A stretch of DNA of 64,000 bases from Clostridia bacterium (GTDB taxonomy: Bacteria > Bacillota > Clostridia > Oscillospirales > Acutalibacteraceae). The stretch is taken from assembly GCA_017618135.1 (NCBI GenBank), contig JAFZUV010000011.1, forward strand, positions 124,001 through 188,000. Reading direction: 5' to 3'. The notes under the pieces were generated by a model that saw only the letters and a program-made list of their open reading frames with translations, ran no database searches and was not told where the DNA came from. The position numbers and the translations under genes are program-made. Of this stretch, positions 23,294-32,683 are shown one piece after another (within the stretch, counting starts at the first letter, position 1; each line of letters begins with the position of its first letter).

Positions 23294-24460
23294 ATGATTT
23301 TGATACTTTTGCGTTACATAAAAGGATGTTTGTCAGTTCGATTTGACGGAGTATATTCTGAAAAAGTTTTAAATTTGCTTGCAAGTGAAAACATTTCGGT
23401 ATGGCGACTCAGATATGCAAATGGAAGCATAAGTGCAAGAATGTTTGCAAAGGATTTTAAAAAACTCAGAAAGTTGCGAAAAAATACTGATGTTAAGGTT
23501 AGAATAATACAAAAATACGGATTTCCTTTTTTTTGGAAAAAATACAGTTGCCGTACTGGTTTTTTATCCGGTGTCATAATATTTTTTGTTTTACTAAAGT
23601 TTCTTTCAACATTCATTTGGGTAATAAATGTTGAAGGAAATCATACCGTAAAAACATCTGAAATAGTCAAAACTCTTAACAGCATAGGCATTAGTGAAAA
23701 TATTAAATCTTCAAAAATTGACGCAAAGCGAAGCGCACAACGCTTGCTTATTAAACGAAATGATTTAGCTTGGGCATCTTTGAATATCGAGGGTTGTGTT
23801 TTAAATGTAAATGTTACAGAGATAGAGAAAAAACCCGAAACAGACCATAGCGTACCCACTAATCTTATTGCCGGTTGCGACGGAATAATCAAAAAAATAG
23901 AAGCGGTTTCAGGTGATGTTAAAGTAAAAGTCGGGCAAAATGTACATAGAGGCGATTTATTGGTGTCCGGAATAATTGAAAATATGTTGACTGTCTCGTT
24001 TGTGGAGAGTAATGCCGTTGTTGTCGCTCAGGTTGAGAAAAGTTACCATAAAAAAGAACTGTTCGCGCAGAGCATCAAACAAAAAACAGGTAAAAGTTCG
24101 AATAACGATGTTTTAGAAATCCTGGGAGCAAAAATACCGCTGTTTTTACCGAAAAACGAAAAAAATGCAATTGCCGATTATGATATTTACTGCTTGTCAT
24201 TTTTAGGGAAAAAAATACCGGTTACATTGTATAAAAAGAGACTCTCATATTTTTATAAAATAAATACCTTTACGAGCGAGGAAACAATCAAAAACCAGCT
24301 TTCTTCAAAACTTAAGGCATTTTTGGAAAGCAAGGATATACAGGGATATATTCCGATTGGTACCGAGTATTATACCGATGACGAAGGCGTAACTATTTCG
24401 CATCGGTATCTGTGTGATATAGATATTGCCGATGAGTGTGAAATATTATTAAGTCAATAA
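23294..24460 (+). CDS. yqfD: Sporulation protein YqfD
   Basis: A 388-residue YqfD-family protein with one membrane helix (about 85-107, SGVIIFFVLLKFLSTFIWV), a short cytoplasmic N-terminal domain and a large exported beta-rich C-terminal domain beginning NVEGNHTVKTSEI. It has the family's conserved Trp-rich SLNIEGC and VKVGQNVHRGDLLVSG stretches. Needed for normal sporulation in Bacillus; mechanism unclear. Paired with yqfC and followed by phoH with its own promoter. Confidence 0.9.
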   Translation: MILILLRYIKGCLSVRFDGVYSEKVLNLLASENISVWRLRYANGSISARMFAKDFKKLRKLRKNTDVKVRIIQKYGFPFFWKKYSCRTGFLSGVIIFFVLLKFLSTFIWVINVEGNHTVKTSEIVKTLNSIGISENIKSSKIDAKRSAQRLLIKRNDLAWASLNIEGCVLNVNVTEIEKKPETDHSVPTNLIAGCDGIIKKIEAVSGDVKVKVGQNVHRGDLLVSGIIENMLTVSFVESNAVVVAQVEKSYHKKELFAQSIKQKTGKSSNNDVLEILGAKIPLFLPKNEKNAIADYDIYCLSFLGKKIPVTLYKKRLSYFYKINTFTSEETIKNQLSSKLKAFLESKDIQGYIPIGTEYYTDDEGVTISHRYLCDIDIADECEILLSQ

Positions 24461-24461
24461 A

Positions 24462-24490
24462 TTGACAAAGGGGCTTAAGTAAAGTATAAT
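24462..24490 (+). promoter_or_regulatory. phoH-ybeY-era promoter
   Basis: TTGACA (24462-24467) and TATAAT (24485-24490), 17-base spacing, both hexamers consensus. Confidence 0.85.
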
Positions 24491-24514
24491 TGTTTAAAAA
24501 CGGGAGTTGTTTAG

Positions 24515-25495
24515 TTGGAGCATTTGATAGATGTAGGTCGTGTTGAACGACTGGTAAATTTGTTCGGGAATTTTGATGAAAACATAAAAGTTATAGAAAA
24601 GGAATACGGTGTAAATATTACATCGCATTCCAACAATGTGCGAATATGCGGCGACGCAGCGGCGGTTGATAAAGCCGAAAGCGTTATAAACTGTCTTATT
24701 AAAATGGCTGAAAAGGGTGAAAGTATTACCCCTATTCGGGTTGATTTTGTAATTAACGCCGTTGAGGACGGCGAAGATGATAAAGTATTTTCGGTATTGG
24801 ACTCTGATTGCATATGCGTTACGCTGAAGGGTAAACCGATCAAGCCGAAAACAATTGGTCAAAAAGAATATGTTGACTCAATTGAAAATAATATTATTAC
24901 ACTCGGTATCGGTCCGGCGGGAACAGGTAAGACTTATCTTGCTGTGGCGCAGGCGGTCAAAGCGTTTAAGGCAAAGCAGGTTAACAGAATAATTCTTACG
25001 CGGCCTGCAGTAGAAGCCGGTGAGCGATTAGGCTTTTTGCCCGGCGATCTTCAGCAGAAAATAGACCCTTATTTAAGACCTCTATATGACGCTTTGTTTG
25101 ATATGCTTGGTGCCGAGAGCTTTCAGAGGTGTCAGGAGCGCGGTGATATTGAAGTTGCGCCGCTTGCTTATATGCGCGGCAGAACGCTTGATGACAGCTT
25201 TATTATTCTCGACGAGGCACAGAATACTACAAATGAGCAAATGAAGATGTTTTTAACCAGATTGGGTTTCAATTCCAAAGCGGTTGTCACTGGAGATATT
25301 ACTCAAATAGACTTGATTGACGGTAAACGCTCGGGACTTAAAACCGCAATGAAAATCCTGAAGGGAATTGATGATATAGCGGTTATTACGCTTTCGGAAA
25401 AGGATGTTGTGCGTCATAGACTTGTACAGGAAATAATTAAGGCATATGAAAAGCACGGAGGGGAAAATGTCCGTAAAGGTAAAAATATACGATAA
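24515..25495 (+). CDS. phoH: PhoH family ATPase
   Basis: A 326-residue cytosolic ATPase of the PhoH-like (PhoH/YbeZ) group, linked to RNA and ribosome metabolism. An N-terminal KH-like segment precedes Walker A (GPAGTGKT, from about residue 133) and Walker B (FIILDEAQNTT, about 229-239), with VTGDITQIDL further on. TTG at 24515 is read as the start after CGGGAG. The C-terminus overlaps ybeY by 29 bases, the usual phoH-ybeY coupling. Confidence 0.95.
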   Translation: MEHLIDVGRVERLVNLFGNFDENIKVIEKEYGVNITSHSNNVRICGDAAAVDKAESVINCLIKMAEKGESITPIRVDFVINAVEDGEDDKVFSVLDSDCICVTLKGKPIKPKTIGQKEYVDSIENNIITLGIGPAGTGKTYLAVAQAVKAFKAKQVNRIILTRPAVEAGERLGFLPGDLQQKIDPYLRPLYDALFDMLGAESFQRCQERGDIEVAPLAYMRGRTLDDSFIILDEAQNTTNEQMKMFLTRLGFNSKAVVTGDITQIDLIDGKRSGLKTAMKILKGIDDIAVITLSEKDVVRHRLVQEIIKAYEKHGGENVRKGKNIR

Positions 25496-25940
25496 ACAGA
25501 ATAAAATCAGTATTTCACCAGAAAATCGTCGATTGATAAGGCGTGCCTGTTCCGCTGCGCTTAAAAGTGAAAAATTTACCGAGCCTGCTGAGGTTGATGT
25601 GTCAATAGTTGACGATGAACAAATAAAACAGATCAATGCTGATTGTCGCGGTATTGATGCGTCTACTGATGTTTTATCGTTTCCGCTTGGTGAAAACGGA
25701 ATTTACGACAAGAACATAGATACAGGCGCTTATATGTTGGGTGATATTGTTATATCCATTGAACACGCGACAGCGCAAGCCAATGAGTATGGTCACAGTA
25801 CGGATCGAGAAATTGCATATCTTACGGTTCATTCAATACTGCATTTGTTGGGATATGATCATGTTAATTCGGAAAAAGAAAAAAAGGTTATGCGCGAACA
25901 TGAAGAATGTGTGATGTCGGCTTTAAAACTGGAAAGGTAA
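25467..25940 (+). CDS. ybeY: Endoribonuclease/rRNA maturation factor YbeY
   Basis: A 157-residue YbeY involved in 16S rRNA 3' maturation and ribosome quality control. The zinc-binding HSILHLLGYDH motif (H-x3-H-x5-H) is near residues 121-131. The GGAGGGG site 3 bases before ATG 25467 selects this start over the upstream frame. era begins 5 bases after the stop. Confidence 0.95.
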   Translation: MSVKVKIYDKQNKISISPENRRLIRRACSAALKSEKFTEPAEVDVSIVDDEQIKQINADCRGIDASTDVLSFPLGENGIYDKNIDTGAYMLGDIVISIEHATAQANEYGHSTDREIAYLTVHSILHLLGYDHVNSEKEKKVMREHEECVMSALKLER

Positions 25941-25945
25941 TTGAT

Positions 25946-26875
25946 ATGTCAAAAAAATCTGCGTTTATTGCTCTGCTCGGCAGAGCAAATGTCGGAAAAT
26001 CATCACTGCTTAATAGTATTATTGGTACAAAGGTAGCAATTGTATCAGACAAGCCTCAAACTACCCGTACTCGAATTATGGGAGTGCTCAATGAAGGTGA
26101 GAATCAATATGTATTTATTGATACACCCGGTTTTCATAAGCCGAAGAATTTACTTGACGATAGAATGAACAAGGCGGTATATAGCGGTATTGCAGATGTT
26201 GACGCGGTGGTTTTAGTCGTTGACGCGGTACCGGAATTCAAATTTGATTTTGAAAGTCTGCCAAAAGCAGAAGAGGAGTTGCTTAAAAATATTTTTTCAA
26301 GAAAAATTCCGTGCGTATTGGTTATAAACAAGATTGATCTGCTTAAAGAGAAAAAACAGTTACTCCATATTATAGAAGCTTACACAAATAAATACTCTTT
26401 CAATGCAGTTGTACCGCTTTCTGCAAAGACGGGTGACGGAGTGGGTATATTAAAAACGGAAATTGCACAGTTTTTGAAAATTTCACCCCATTATTTTTCG
26501 GATGATGATTACACCGATCAGCCTGATAAGGCTTTTGTATGCGAGATAATAAGAGAAAAACTGCTTATGCTCTTGAGCAAAGAAGTGCCTCACGGGATTG
26601 CCGTTGATGTGGAGAGGTTTTTCGAAAGCGATAATAAAATCGGCGATCCTGTTGTAAATATTGAAGCAGTAATTTATTGTGAGCGCGATTCTCATAAGGG
26701 TATAATCATCGGCAAGGGTGGTACGATGTTAAAGCGCGCGGGTATGCTTGCGCGGTATGACCTGGAAAAATTTTTCGGCACAAAGATTTCACTTAAGCTT
26801 TGGGTAAAAGTTAAGGAAGATTGGCGTAATCGCGCGGCAATTATCAAATCGTTAGGACTTGATAACCTGTCTTAA
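25946..26875 (+). CDS. era: GTPase Era
   Basis: A 309-residue Era GTPase, needed for 30S subunit assembly. G1 GRANVGKSS (about residues 12-20), G3 DTPGFH, G4 NKID, then the C-terminal KH domain with GIIIGKGGTMLKR that binds the 16S rRNA 3' end. ATG 25946 follows GGAAAGG. Standard length. It closes the phoH-ybeY-era set acting on ribosome maturation. Confidence 0.97.
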   Translation: MSKKSAFIALLGRANVGKSSLLNSIIGTKVAIVSDKPQTTRTRIMGVLNEGENQYVFIDTPGFHKPKNLLDDRMNKAVYSGIADVDAVVLVVDAVPEFKFDFESLPKAEEELLKNIFSRKIPCVLVINKIDLLKEKKQLLHIIEAYTNKYSFNAVVPLSAKTGDGVGILKTEIAQFLKISPHYFSDDDYTDQPDKAFVCEIIREKLLMLLSKEVPHGIAVDVERFFESDNKIGDPVVNIEAVIYCERDSHKGIIIGKGGTMLKRAGMLARYDLEKFFGTKISLKLWVKVKEDWRNRAAIIKSLGLDNLS

Positions 26876-26890
26876 ATTTCCTGATATATC

Positions 26891-26936
26891 ACACCTCTTT
26901 TTTGCAAACAATTATTCTTAGGGAAGAGGTGTTTTT
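26891..26936 (+). terminator. Hairpin after era whose 3' arm holds the next gene's Shine-Dalgarno
   Basis: ACACCTCTT (26891-26899) and AAGAGGTGT (26924-26932) form a 9-bp stem, followed by TTTT and the ATG at 26937. GAGGTG in the 3' arm is the only ribosome-binding site for the next small gene. Confidence 0.6.
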
Positions 26937-27095
26937 ATGGAAAAGGAAAAATACTGGCTTAAATTTGTACTTTCCGGCAAACCGGAAGATTATATAAAAT
27001 ACTCAAGCTTAAAAACACAGGAAGAAAATGGGGTGAAAAATTATTCGTTTTACGACGGACGCGTTGGTGATAGGCCAGAGCAGCATAGGGGATAA
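26937..27095 (+). CDS. YqzL-like short protein between era and recO
   Basis: A 52-residue open frame starting ATG at 26937 after GAGGTG. The N-terminal half, KYWLKFVLSGKPEDYIKY, resembles the YqzL family (a W-x2-F, Ser/Thr-Gly, Tyr-x2-Tyr spacing), and YqzL genes lie between era and recO in many Firmicutes. Its last 20 codons overlap recO in another frame. A single-base change would alter where this frame ends relative to recO, so the C-terminus is uncertain. Function of the family is unknown. Confidence 0.5.
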   Translation: MEKEKYWLKFVLSGKPEDYIKYSSLKTQEENGVKNYSFYDGRVGDRPEQHRG

Positions 27096-27777
27096 TGACC
27101 GCCTGCTAACATTGTTTACTAAGGATTTCGGAATAATAAGGGCTTTTGCCGTAGGTGCAAAAAGTGTAAAGAGTAAGCGCGGCGGGGCGACATCACTTCT
27201 TTCTTATTCAAATTTTATTATTGATAAAAAGAGAGATACATATAAAATCATTGAGGCCGCCGCAAACAAGATCTTTTTCGGTGCGGGAAGCGATGTCGTT
27301 GTTCTTTCCGTAGCGCAGTATTTTTGTGAGTTATGTACATATTTAGGTCCTCAGGATGATACTGCCGATGAGTTTTTGAGAGTAATACTTAATTCGCTGT
27401 ATTTTATGATTGATAAGAGGAAAAATCCGGTTTTAATTAAGGCGATAACCGAACTTCGTATTTGCGCAATTTCCGGTTATGCTCCGTCGATTAATGAGTG
27501 TGCGGTTTGTGGCAGCAATGATACTGAAAATATGTATTTTATGCCGGATAACGGTATAATTTTATGTAGAAATTGCAAAAAGGGTAAAGAAATATTTTTG
27601 AATAAAACCATACTTGATGCAATGCGTCATATTGTGTATTCCGATATTAAAAACTTATATTTCTTTGATATTCCCGAAAAAGATATATTGGCTCTTGAGA
27701 AAATAACTGAGAAGTATATTGTTATTCAAACTGAACACAGATTTTCGACATTGGATTTTTATCATTCGGTAAAGTAG
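27064..27777 (+). CDS. recO: DNA repair protein RecO (N-terminus apparently frameshifted)
   Basis: RecO loads RecA with RecR during recombinational repair. The frame from TTG 27064 begins MVIGQSSIGDNDRLL and continues through the OB fold and a C-terminal helical part with a zinc motif (CAVCGS and CRNC near residues 141-170). The usual lead-in (TTDALVIG) is in frame upstream but has no normal start, only ATT codons after a TGA at 27034. Reading GTG at 27033 gives MKNYSF in the other frame, and removing one T from TTTT at 27047-27050 would join it to TTDALVIG perfectly. So the gene is either frameshifted, mis-sequenced, or starts at ATT. Confidence 0.85.
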   Translation: MVIGQSSIGDNDRLLTLFTKDFGIIRAFAVGAKSVKSKRGGATSLLSYSNFIIDKKRDTYKIIEAAANKIFFGAGSDVVVLSVAQYFCELCTYLGPQDDTADEFLRVILNSLYFMIDKRKNPVLIKAITELRICAISGYAPSINECAVCGSNDTENMYFMPDNGIILCRNCKKGKEIFLNKTILDAMRHIVYSDIKNLYFFDIPEKDILALEKITEKYIVIQTEHRFSTLDFYHSVK

Positions 27778-27784
27778 GATAAAT

Positions 27785-30169
27785 ATGATTTGTTTGTTTG
27801 AACATTCAATTAAAACTCTTGAACTTGATAAAGTGCTGTCCGTCGTAGCGGCTGAGGCTGTAACTGAGGACGGTAAGTCTTTAGTTATGTCATTAAGCCC
27901 TGAAAATGCATACGAAAATGTAAAAAGGCTTTTAGATGAAACCGATATGGCATACAAGCTTTTGGCGCGATTTTCAGCACCTTCGTTTTCGGGCGCTAAG
28001 AATGTTTCCGAACCTCTTAAAAAATCAATGCGAGGCGCGTCGCTTTCTTGTTCTGAGCTTTTGGATATTGCAGAATTATTGCGAAATATAAGAACTCTTA
28101 AAACCTGGTGTAGTGATAACGCGGTCACTCAAGATATTCTTAATTGTTATTTTAACTCGTTAAATCCCAACAAGTTTCTTGAGGACAAGATTTTTTCCGC
28201 AATCAGCGGTCCTAACGAGGTTTCTGATAATGCATCGGATACGCTTTACGATATCAGAAGAAAAATTGTATCAAAGTCATCAAAAATTCGTGAATCCCTT
28301 GAAAAAATTGTGCGGTCAGGTACTGCCAAGTATCTGCAAGAGGCGGTTATTACACAGCGGGACGGCAGATTTGTAGTACCTGTAAAGCAAGAATATAAGG
28401 GCGAAATTAAAGGAATAGTTCATGGCACATCAGCTTCGGGATCTACTCTCTTTATTGAACCGATGAGCGTGCTTGAAACAAATAATGAAATTAGAGTGTT
28501 GGAGGCAAAAGAGGCTGATGAAATATCAAGAATACTGTCGGAGCTTTCGGTATTGTGCGGCGAGTTTGCCGATAGTATCAACACATCATACGATGCGCTC
28601 GTGCACCTTGACTTGATATTTGCTAAGGCAAAATACGCATATAAAACTGAGTCGATACTGCCTCAGATAAATGACAAAGGATATATCTATTTAAAAAGAG
28701 CGCGCCATCCCTTGATTTCCAAAAACAGAGTTGTACCGGTTACTGTTTCATTAGGTAAGAAATATAAATCGCTGATAATTACCGGTCCTAACACAGGCGG
28801 CAAGACAGTTACGATTAAAACCATAGGTCTGTTTACTCTTATGACGATGTGCGGACTTATGATTCCGGCTGATGACGGCAGTTGTATTTCTGTTTTTAAA
28901 AAAGTGTTTTCCGATATTGGGGATGAGCAGAGCATAGCTCAGTCGCTGTCAACTTTCTCGTCACATATGGTCAACATAGTATCAATTCTCGAAAATGCTG
29001 ATGATAACACACTTGTTTTACTAGACGAGCTTTGCGCCGGTACCGATCCCATTGAGGGCGCGGCGCTTGCAAAAGCTATTATTATTAAACTGTTATCTGT
29101 TGGCGCTAAAGCAGCTGTAACAACTCATTTTCCTGAGCTTAAGGCATATGCGATTGATACCGAAGGCGTGGAAAACGCTTCCTGTGAATTTGATGTAAAC
29201 ACATTAAAGCCGACATATCGTCTGATTGTCGGTGTTCCCGGAAGGTCAAATGCGTTTGCAATTTCTTCAAGACTTGGAATACCCGATGAAATCATAAATA
29301 CCGCAAAATCGCAACTTAGTGAAAATGATATGCGGTTTGAAAGGGTAGTAAAAAGTTTGCAAAAGGCGAGGTTTGATGCTGAGCGTGATGCGGAAGAAAT
29401 TTCCGCCGTCAAAGCAAAAATATTAGGTGAGAAGAAGCTGCTTTCGGAAAAGGAAAAAGAATTCGAGCAAAAAAAGAAAAAAATAATTGATGCTGCCCGC
29501 GAGCAGGCGGGTGTGATACTTGAAAGTACCCGCGCAAAATCAAACGAATTATTAAATGAACTTGAGGATTTAAAAAGGAAAATCAACGCTCAGAATGTTG
29601 CAAGCAATATTGATAAGGCGCGAAGTGCGTTTAATAGCAAAATCAAGGCAATGGAGGAGCAATCTGATCCGGTAGTATCCGCTGATTTCGGCGAAAAGCT
29701 TAATTCCGCGCCAAAAGCGGGCGATGAGGTGCTTGTGAACTCAATAGGTAAGAGCGCAACGGTTTTAAAGGTTGATAACAGCGCTTTACGGGCGTATGTT
29801 TCTTCCGGCGCTCTGCGACTTTGGGTAGGTTTTGACGACCTGCGAAAACATATTCTCTCAAAAAAGGACAAGCCTGAAAAGACTCGCATGGTTACCGGAG
29901 TTACTTCGCGTGCAGACCGTAGCGTGCCCGGTGAGATAGATATAAGGGGTATGGCGTCAGACGAGGCGCTGATTGAACTTGATAAATATATAGATAATGC
30001 CGTTTTGGCGGGTATTACCGATATTCGCATTATTCACGGTAAGGGCACGGGAGTTTTGCGAAAATCCGTACAGGATCATCTCAGACGGCACAAGAGTATC
30101 GAGAGCTTTCGTTCAGGGGTGTACGGTGAGGGTGAAAACGGTGTGACAATAGCAAAGGTAAAATCATAG
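27785..30169 (+). CDS. mutS2: Endonuclease MutS2
   Basis: A 794-residue MutS2. The core ATPase has Walker A GPNTGGKT (about residue 334), a Walker B LVLLDELCAGTDP and TTHFPELKAYA; a long coiled coil (about 520-620) follows; the C-terminal Smr nuclease domain (about 720-794) has DIRGMASDEAL and IIHGKGTGVLR. In Bacillus MutS2 acts in ribosome collision rescue and in suppressing recombination. It starts 7 bases after recO. Confidence 0.96.
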   Translation: MICLFEHSIKTLELDKVLSVVAAEAVTEDGKSLVMSLSPENAYENVKRLLDETDMAYKLLARFSAPSFSGAKNVSEPLKKSMRGASLSCSELLDIAELLRNIRTLKTWCSDNAVTQDILNCYFNSLNPNKFLEDKIFSAISGPNEVSDNASDTLYDIRRKIVSKSSKIRESLEKIVRSGTAKYLQEAVITQRDGRFVVPVKQEYKGEIKGIVHGTSASGSTLFIEPMSVLETNNEIRVLEAKEADEISRILSELSVLCGEFADSINTSYDALVHLDLIFAKAKYAYKTESILPQINDKGYIYLKRARHPLISKNRVVPVTVSLGKKYKSLIITGPNTGGKTVTIKTIGLFTLMTMCGLMIPADDGSCISVFKKVFSDIGDEQSIAQSLSTFSSHMVNIVSILENADDNTLVLLDELCAGTDPIEGAALAKAIIIKLLSVGAKAAVTTHFPELKAYAIDTEGVENASCEFDVNTLKPTYRLIVGVPGRSNAFAISSRLGIPDEIINTAKSQLSENDMRFERVVKSLQKARFDAERDAEEISAVKAKILGEKKLLSEKEKEFEQKKKKIIDAAREQAGVILESTRAKSNELLNELEDLKRKINAQNVASNIDKARSAFNSKIKAMEEQSDPVVSADFGEKLNSAPKAGDEVLVNSIGKSATVLKVDNSALRAYVSSGALRLWVGFDDLRKHILSKKDKPEKTRMVTGVTSRADRSVPGEIDIRGMASDEALIELDKYIDNAVLAGITDIRIIHGKGTGVLRKSVQDHLRRHKSIESFRSGVYGEGENGVTIAKVKS

Positions 30170-30198
30170 TGGTAAATTTTGCACAACATTTGCTTTGC

Positions 30199-30227
30199 TT
30201 TACAATATTCGGTAGTTATGGTATTCT
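30199..30227 (+). promoter_or_regulatory. Promoter of dockerin repeat protein gene
   Basis: TTTACA (30199-30204) and TATTCT (30222-30227), 17 bases apart; GAGGGGGG follows before the ATG at 30254. Confidence 0.5.
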
Positions 30228-30253
30228 GTTTTTATAATGAGGGGGGTCGTTCT

Positions 30254-32671
30254 ATGAAAAAGTTGTTGTCATTTTTGCTTGTATTATCCATAATTATTAC
30301 GCTTGTTCCGTTTTCGGTGTTTGCGCAGGGTGTGGTGACTTCAATATCCTACAAAACGGAATATACCGCATTTTATGAGTGTGCCTACGGCGAGTGGGAT
30401 GATCATAATGATCAAGATGTATATTTCAGGTATAATTGCAATTTCCATCAGGGCGATGAGCTCACAGTATATTATAGCGACAGTCAGCCCAAGGTGTTCG
30501 TAGCTCAGTTTATTGAGAATGAACTGTATTTTGTTGCGGAGAATGAAGCGCCTATTAAACAGTGTGAGGATATTTATATTTACAACAATCAGCGCGAGGA
30601 GCATTGGTATATCGGCGGCACGGGATACAAGTTTACCGTGAATTATATGGGATGTTCCGCAGATGTTCCCGTAACCATAGAGACAAATCCTATCAGTTCT
30701 GTTTCATACATCCCGGTCAGCGGTCAAAAGACAATATATGAAAATACGCACGGTGAGTGGTGCGTAGATGAACACGGCAACTCTTTTTATAAATATCGAT
30801 CTCTCGGCTTTGATTTTGGTGATGTTCTTGAAATTACATATACAGAAACCGGTGAGACCGAAAAATATACATTCCGGAAGATTGAAGAAGAGTATTCCAG
30901 CACTATAGCGTATTTTGACGAAAACGGGAATGAGTTGCCTGATGCTGATTTTTATACAACGATAGAAGGCGATTGGTATGTCGATTCGGTAAGTAGCGTT
31001 ATGCGCGTATGCTATGCAGGGAATGTGTCTGCACCGGTGCCGGTCAGAATAATAAAGAATCCCATTAGAGAAATAAGATTTGAACGCGGAAATCCTGTCG
31101 TAATTATCGAAAACTCCGATATGTACCATGATGATTGGGATAATAGGGATTATTATGCTATACCTCGACATCGTGAGGGTGATAGACTGATTATTATTGA
31201 TGATGAAGGCGTCGAAACCGCCTATAATTACCGTAATGAGAGTGACGCGTATGTAAGTGACGGTAAGGATGACATAAGTGCCGATGAGATTGTTTTTGAC
31301 AGCGATCAGCGTAACAACCCGTGGACTGTAGGAAATAATGAATATTATGTTGAGTATATGGGTAAAACCTTTCCTCTTACCGCAACGATTATTGAAAACC
31401 CCATTGAGTCGATAGAGTTTATTCCGGTAGAAATAACAACCTATCTCGAAGGAACTAATATGCATTACGATGAATGGCGTGGCATATATGTATACGATAT
31501 GCCTCACATAAACGACGGAGATAAGCTTATAGTTAATTATAAAGACCCGGAAAGAGGCATAGTGGAATATATCGCGGAGTTCAATTTTGTCAGCGGCAGG
31601 ATGAACTATGTGTCGGCTGACGGTGACATAATAATTGATGATGAAAGATTTTCTTATTATGACAATCAGGAAACCGAGCCGTGGGGAGTCGGTGAAAACC
31701 ATTATACAATATCATATTGTGGGAGACAGGCACAAGTTCCTGTGTTAATTAAGGAAAATAATATCGAAAGCATAACATATACCTCGGTAAAAACTCCGCA
31801 GGTCTGGAATACTGATTATGTTATGGATTTTGATGAAGAAACGCAACGGGAGTATAAGCATTACAATATTCCCGATTTACAGGATGGCGATATTCTTACA
31901 ATTACTGATAAATATGGTATACCGGTAAATTATACTCTTGTTTTTGACGATAGTGACGGAGAGCGTTATTTTGTGAACGGGGATGAGAAGTATGATGTTC
32001 ATACTATAATGATTTCCGATAATCAAAACGAGCAAGAATGGTCGCTTGGTGCGGGTAATTTTTATACTATAGATTTTTACGGATTCAGGGCAAACATCGA
32101 GGTTGAAGTTATTGAAACCGATGTCAAAAGCATTGAGTTTAATCCCGTAAACGATATAGTATTATTGGAAAAGAATGACGGCGAATTCAACATGGATGAA
32201 TTCGGAAACAGTTTTTATTTTTACAATAGTATTCGCCTTATAAATGCAGGAGATTCACTTACCGTCACATATAATGATGATAGCGTTATAATATATAAGC
32301 TGTATGATAACGGTGACGAAAGCGGTTGGGTATTGCGCTCTGATGATGGAGAAGAAATTGATCCGAATGATGTCCGTTTTGACGATCACCAATGGGAGCA
32401 TCACTGGGAAGTTGGCGAAAATTTCTTTGATATTCAGTTTCACGGTGTAAGAACAACGGTTCCGGTTGTTATCAAGCGCGTACCGGGTGATATAAACGGT
32501 GACGGCGCCGTTAATAATCAGGATATTGCACGGTTGTTTAAGCATCTTTCCGGTTGGGATGTCGAGGTGAATAAAGCGGCGCTTGATGTTAATGGTGACG
32601 GCGCTGAAAATAATGGTGATCTCATAGCTTTATTTCAATATCTATCAGACTTTAATGTAGCAATTCATTGA
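30254..32671 (+). CDS. Secreted repeat protein with C-terminal type I dockerin
   Basis: An 805-residue exported protein. A signal peptide (MKKLLSFLLVLSIIITLVPFSVFAQ) opens it. Six repeats of roughly 115-125 residues follow, each with a GD(E/K/R)L-type strand, a W-x-(V/I/L)G turn and a closing FxVxYxG...VPVxIxxNPI segment, consistent with tandem beta-sandwich domains. The last 63 residues are a type I dockerin with two Ca-binding loops (DINGDGAVNNQD and DVNGDGAENNGD). Dockerins attach proteins to cohesin scaffolds, so it may be a surface or cellulosome-like complex component. No catalytic motif is visible. The start at 30254 follows GAGGGGGG; the 30179 alternative lacks one. Confidence 0.8.
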   Translation: MKKLLSFLLVLSIIITLVPFSVFAQGVVTSISYKTEYTAFYECAYGEWDDHNDQDVYFRYNCNFHQGDELTVYYSDSQPKVFVAQFIENELYFVAENEAPIKQCEDIYIYNNQREEHWYIGGTGYKFTVNYMGCSADVPVTIETNPISSVSYIPVSGQKTIYENTHGEWCVDEHGNSFYKYRSLGFDFGDVLEITYTETGETEKYTFRKIEEEYSSTIAYFDENGNELPDADFYTTIEGDWYVDSVSSVMRVCYAGNVSAPVPVRIIKNPIREIRFERGNPVVIIENSDMYHDDWDNRDYYAIPRHREGDRLIIIDDEGVETAYNYRNESDAYVSDGKDDISADEIVFDSDQRNNPWTVGNNEYYVEYMGKTFPLTATIIENPIESIEFIPVEITTYLEGTNMHYDEWRGIYVYDMPHINDGDKLIVNYKDPERGIVEYIAEFNFVSGRMNYVSADGDIIIDDERFSYYDNQETEPWGVGENHYTISYCGRQAQVPVLIKENNIESITYTSVKTPQVWNTDYVMDFDEETQREYKHYNIPDLQDGDILTITDKYGIPVNYTLVFDDSDGERYFVNGDEKYDVHTIMISDNQNEQEWSLGAGNFYTIDFYGFRANIEVEVIETDVKSIEFNPVNDIVLLEKNDGEFNMDEFGNSFYFYNSIRLINAGDSLTVTYNDDSVIIYKLYDNGDESGWVLRSDDGEEIDPNDVRFDDHQWEHHWEVGENFFDIQFHGVRTTVPVVIKRVPGDINGDGAVNNQDIARLFKHLSGWDVEVNKAALDVNGDGAENNGDLIALFQYLSDFNVAIH

Positions 32672-32683
32672 CAACAGTCTAAT

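Noticed and set aside
30704..31702. 332-residue open frame on the minus strand
   Set aside because: It is entirely antisense to the dockerin repeat protein gene, whose signal peptide, repeats and dockerin make the plus frame certain; it has no ribosome-binding site or recognisable domain.
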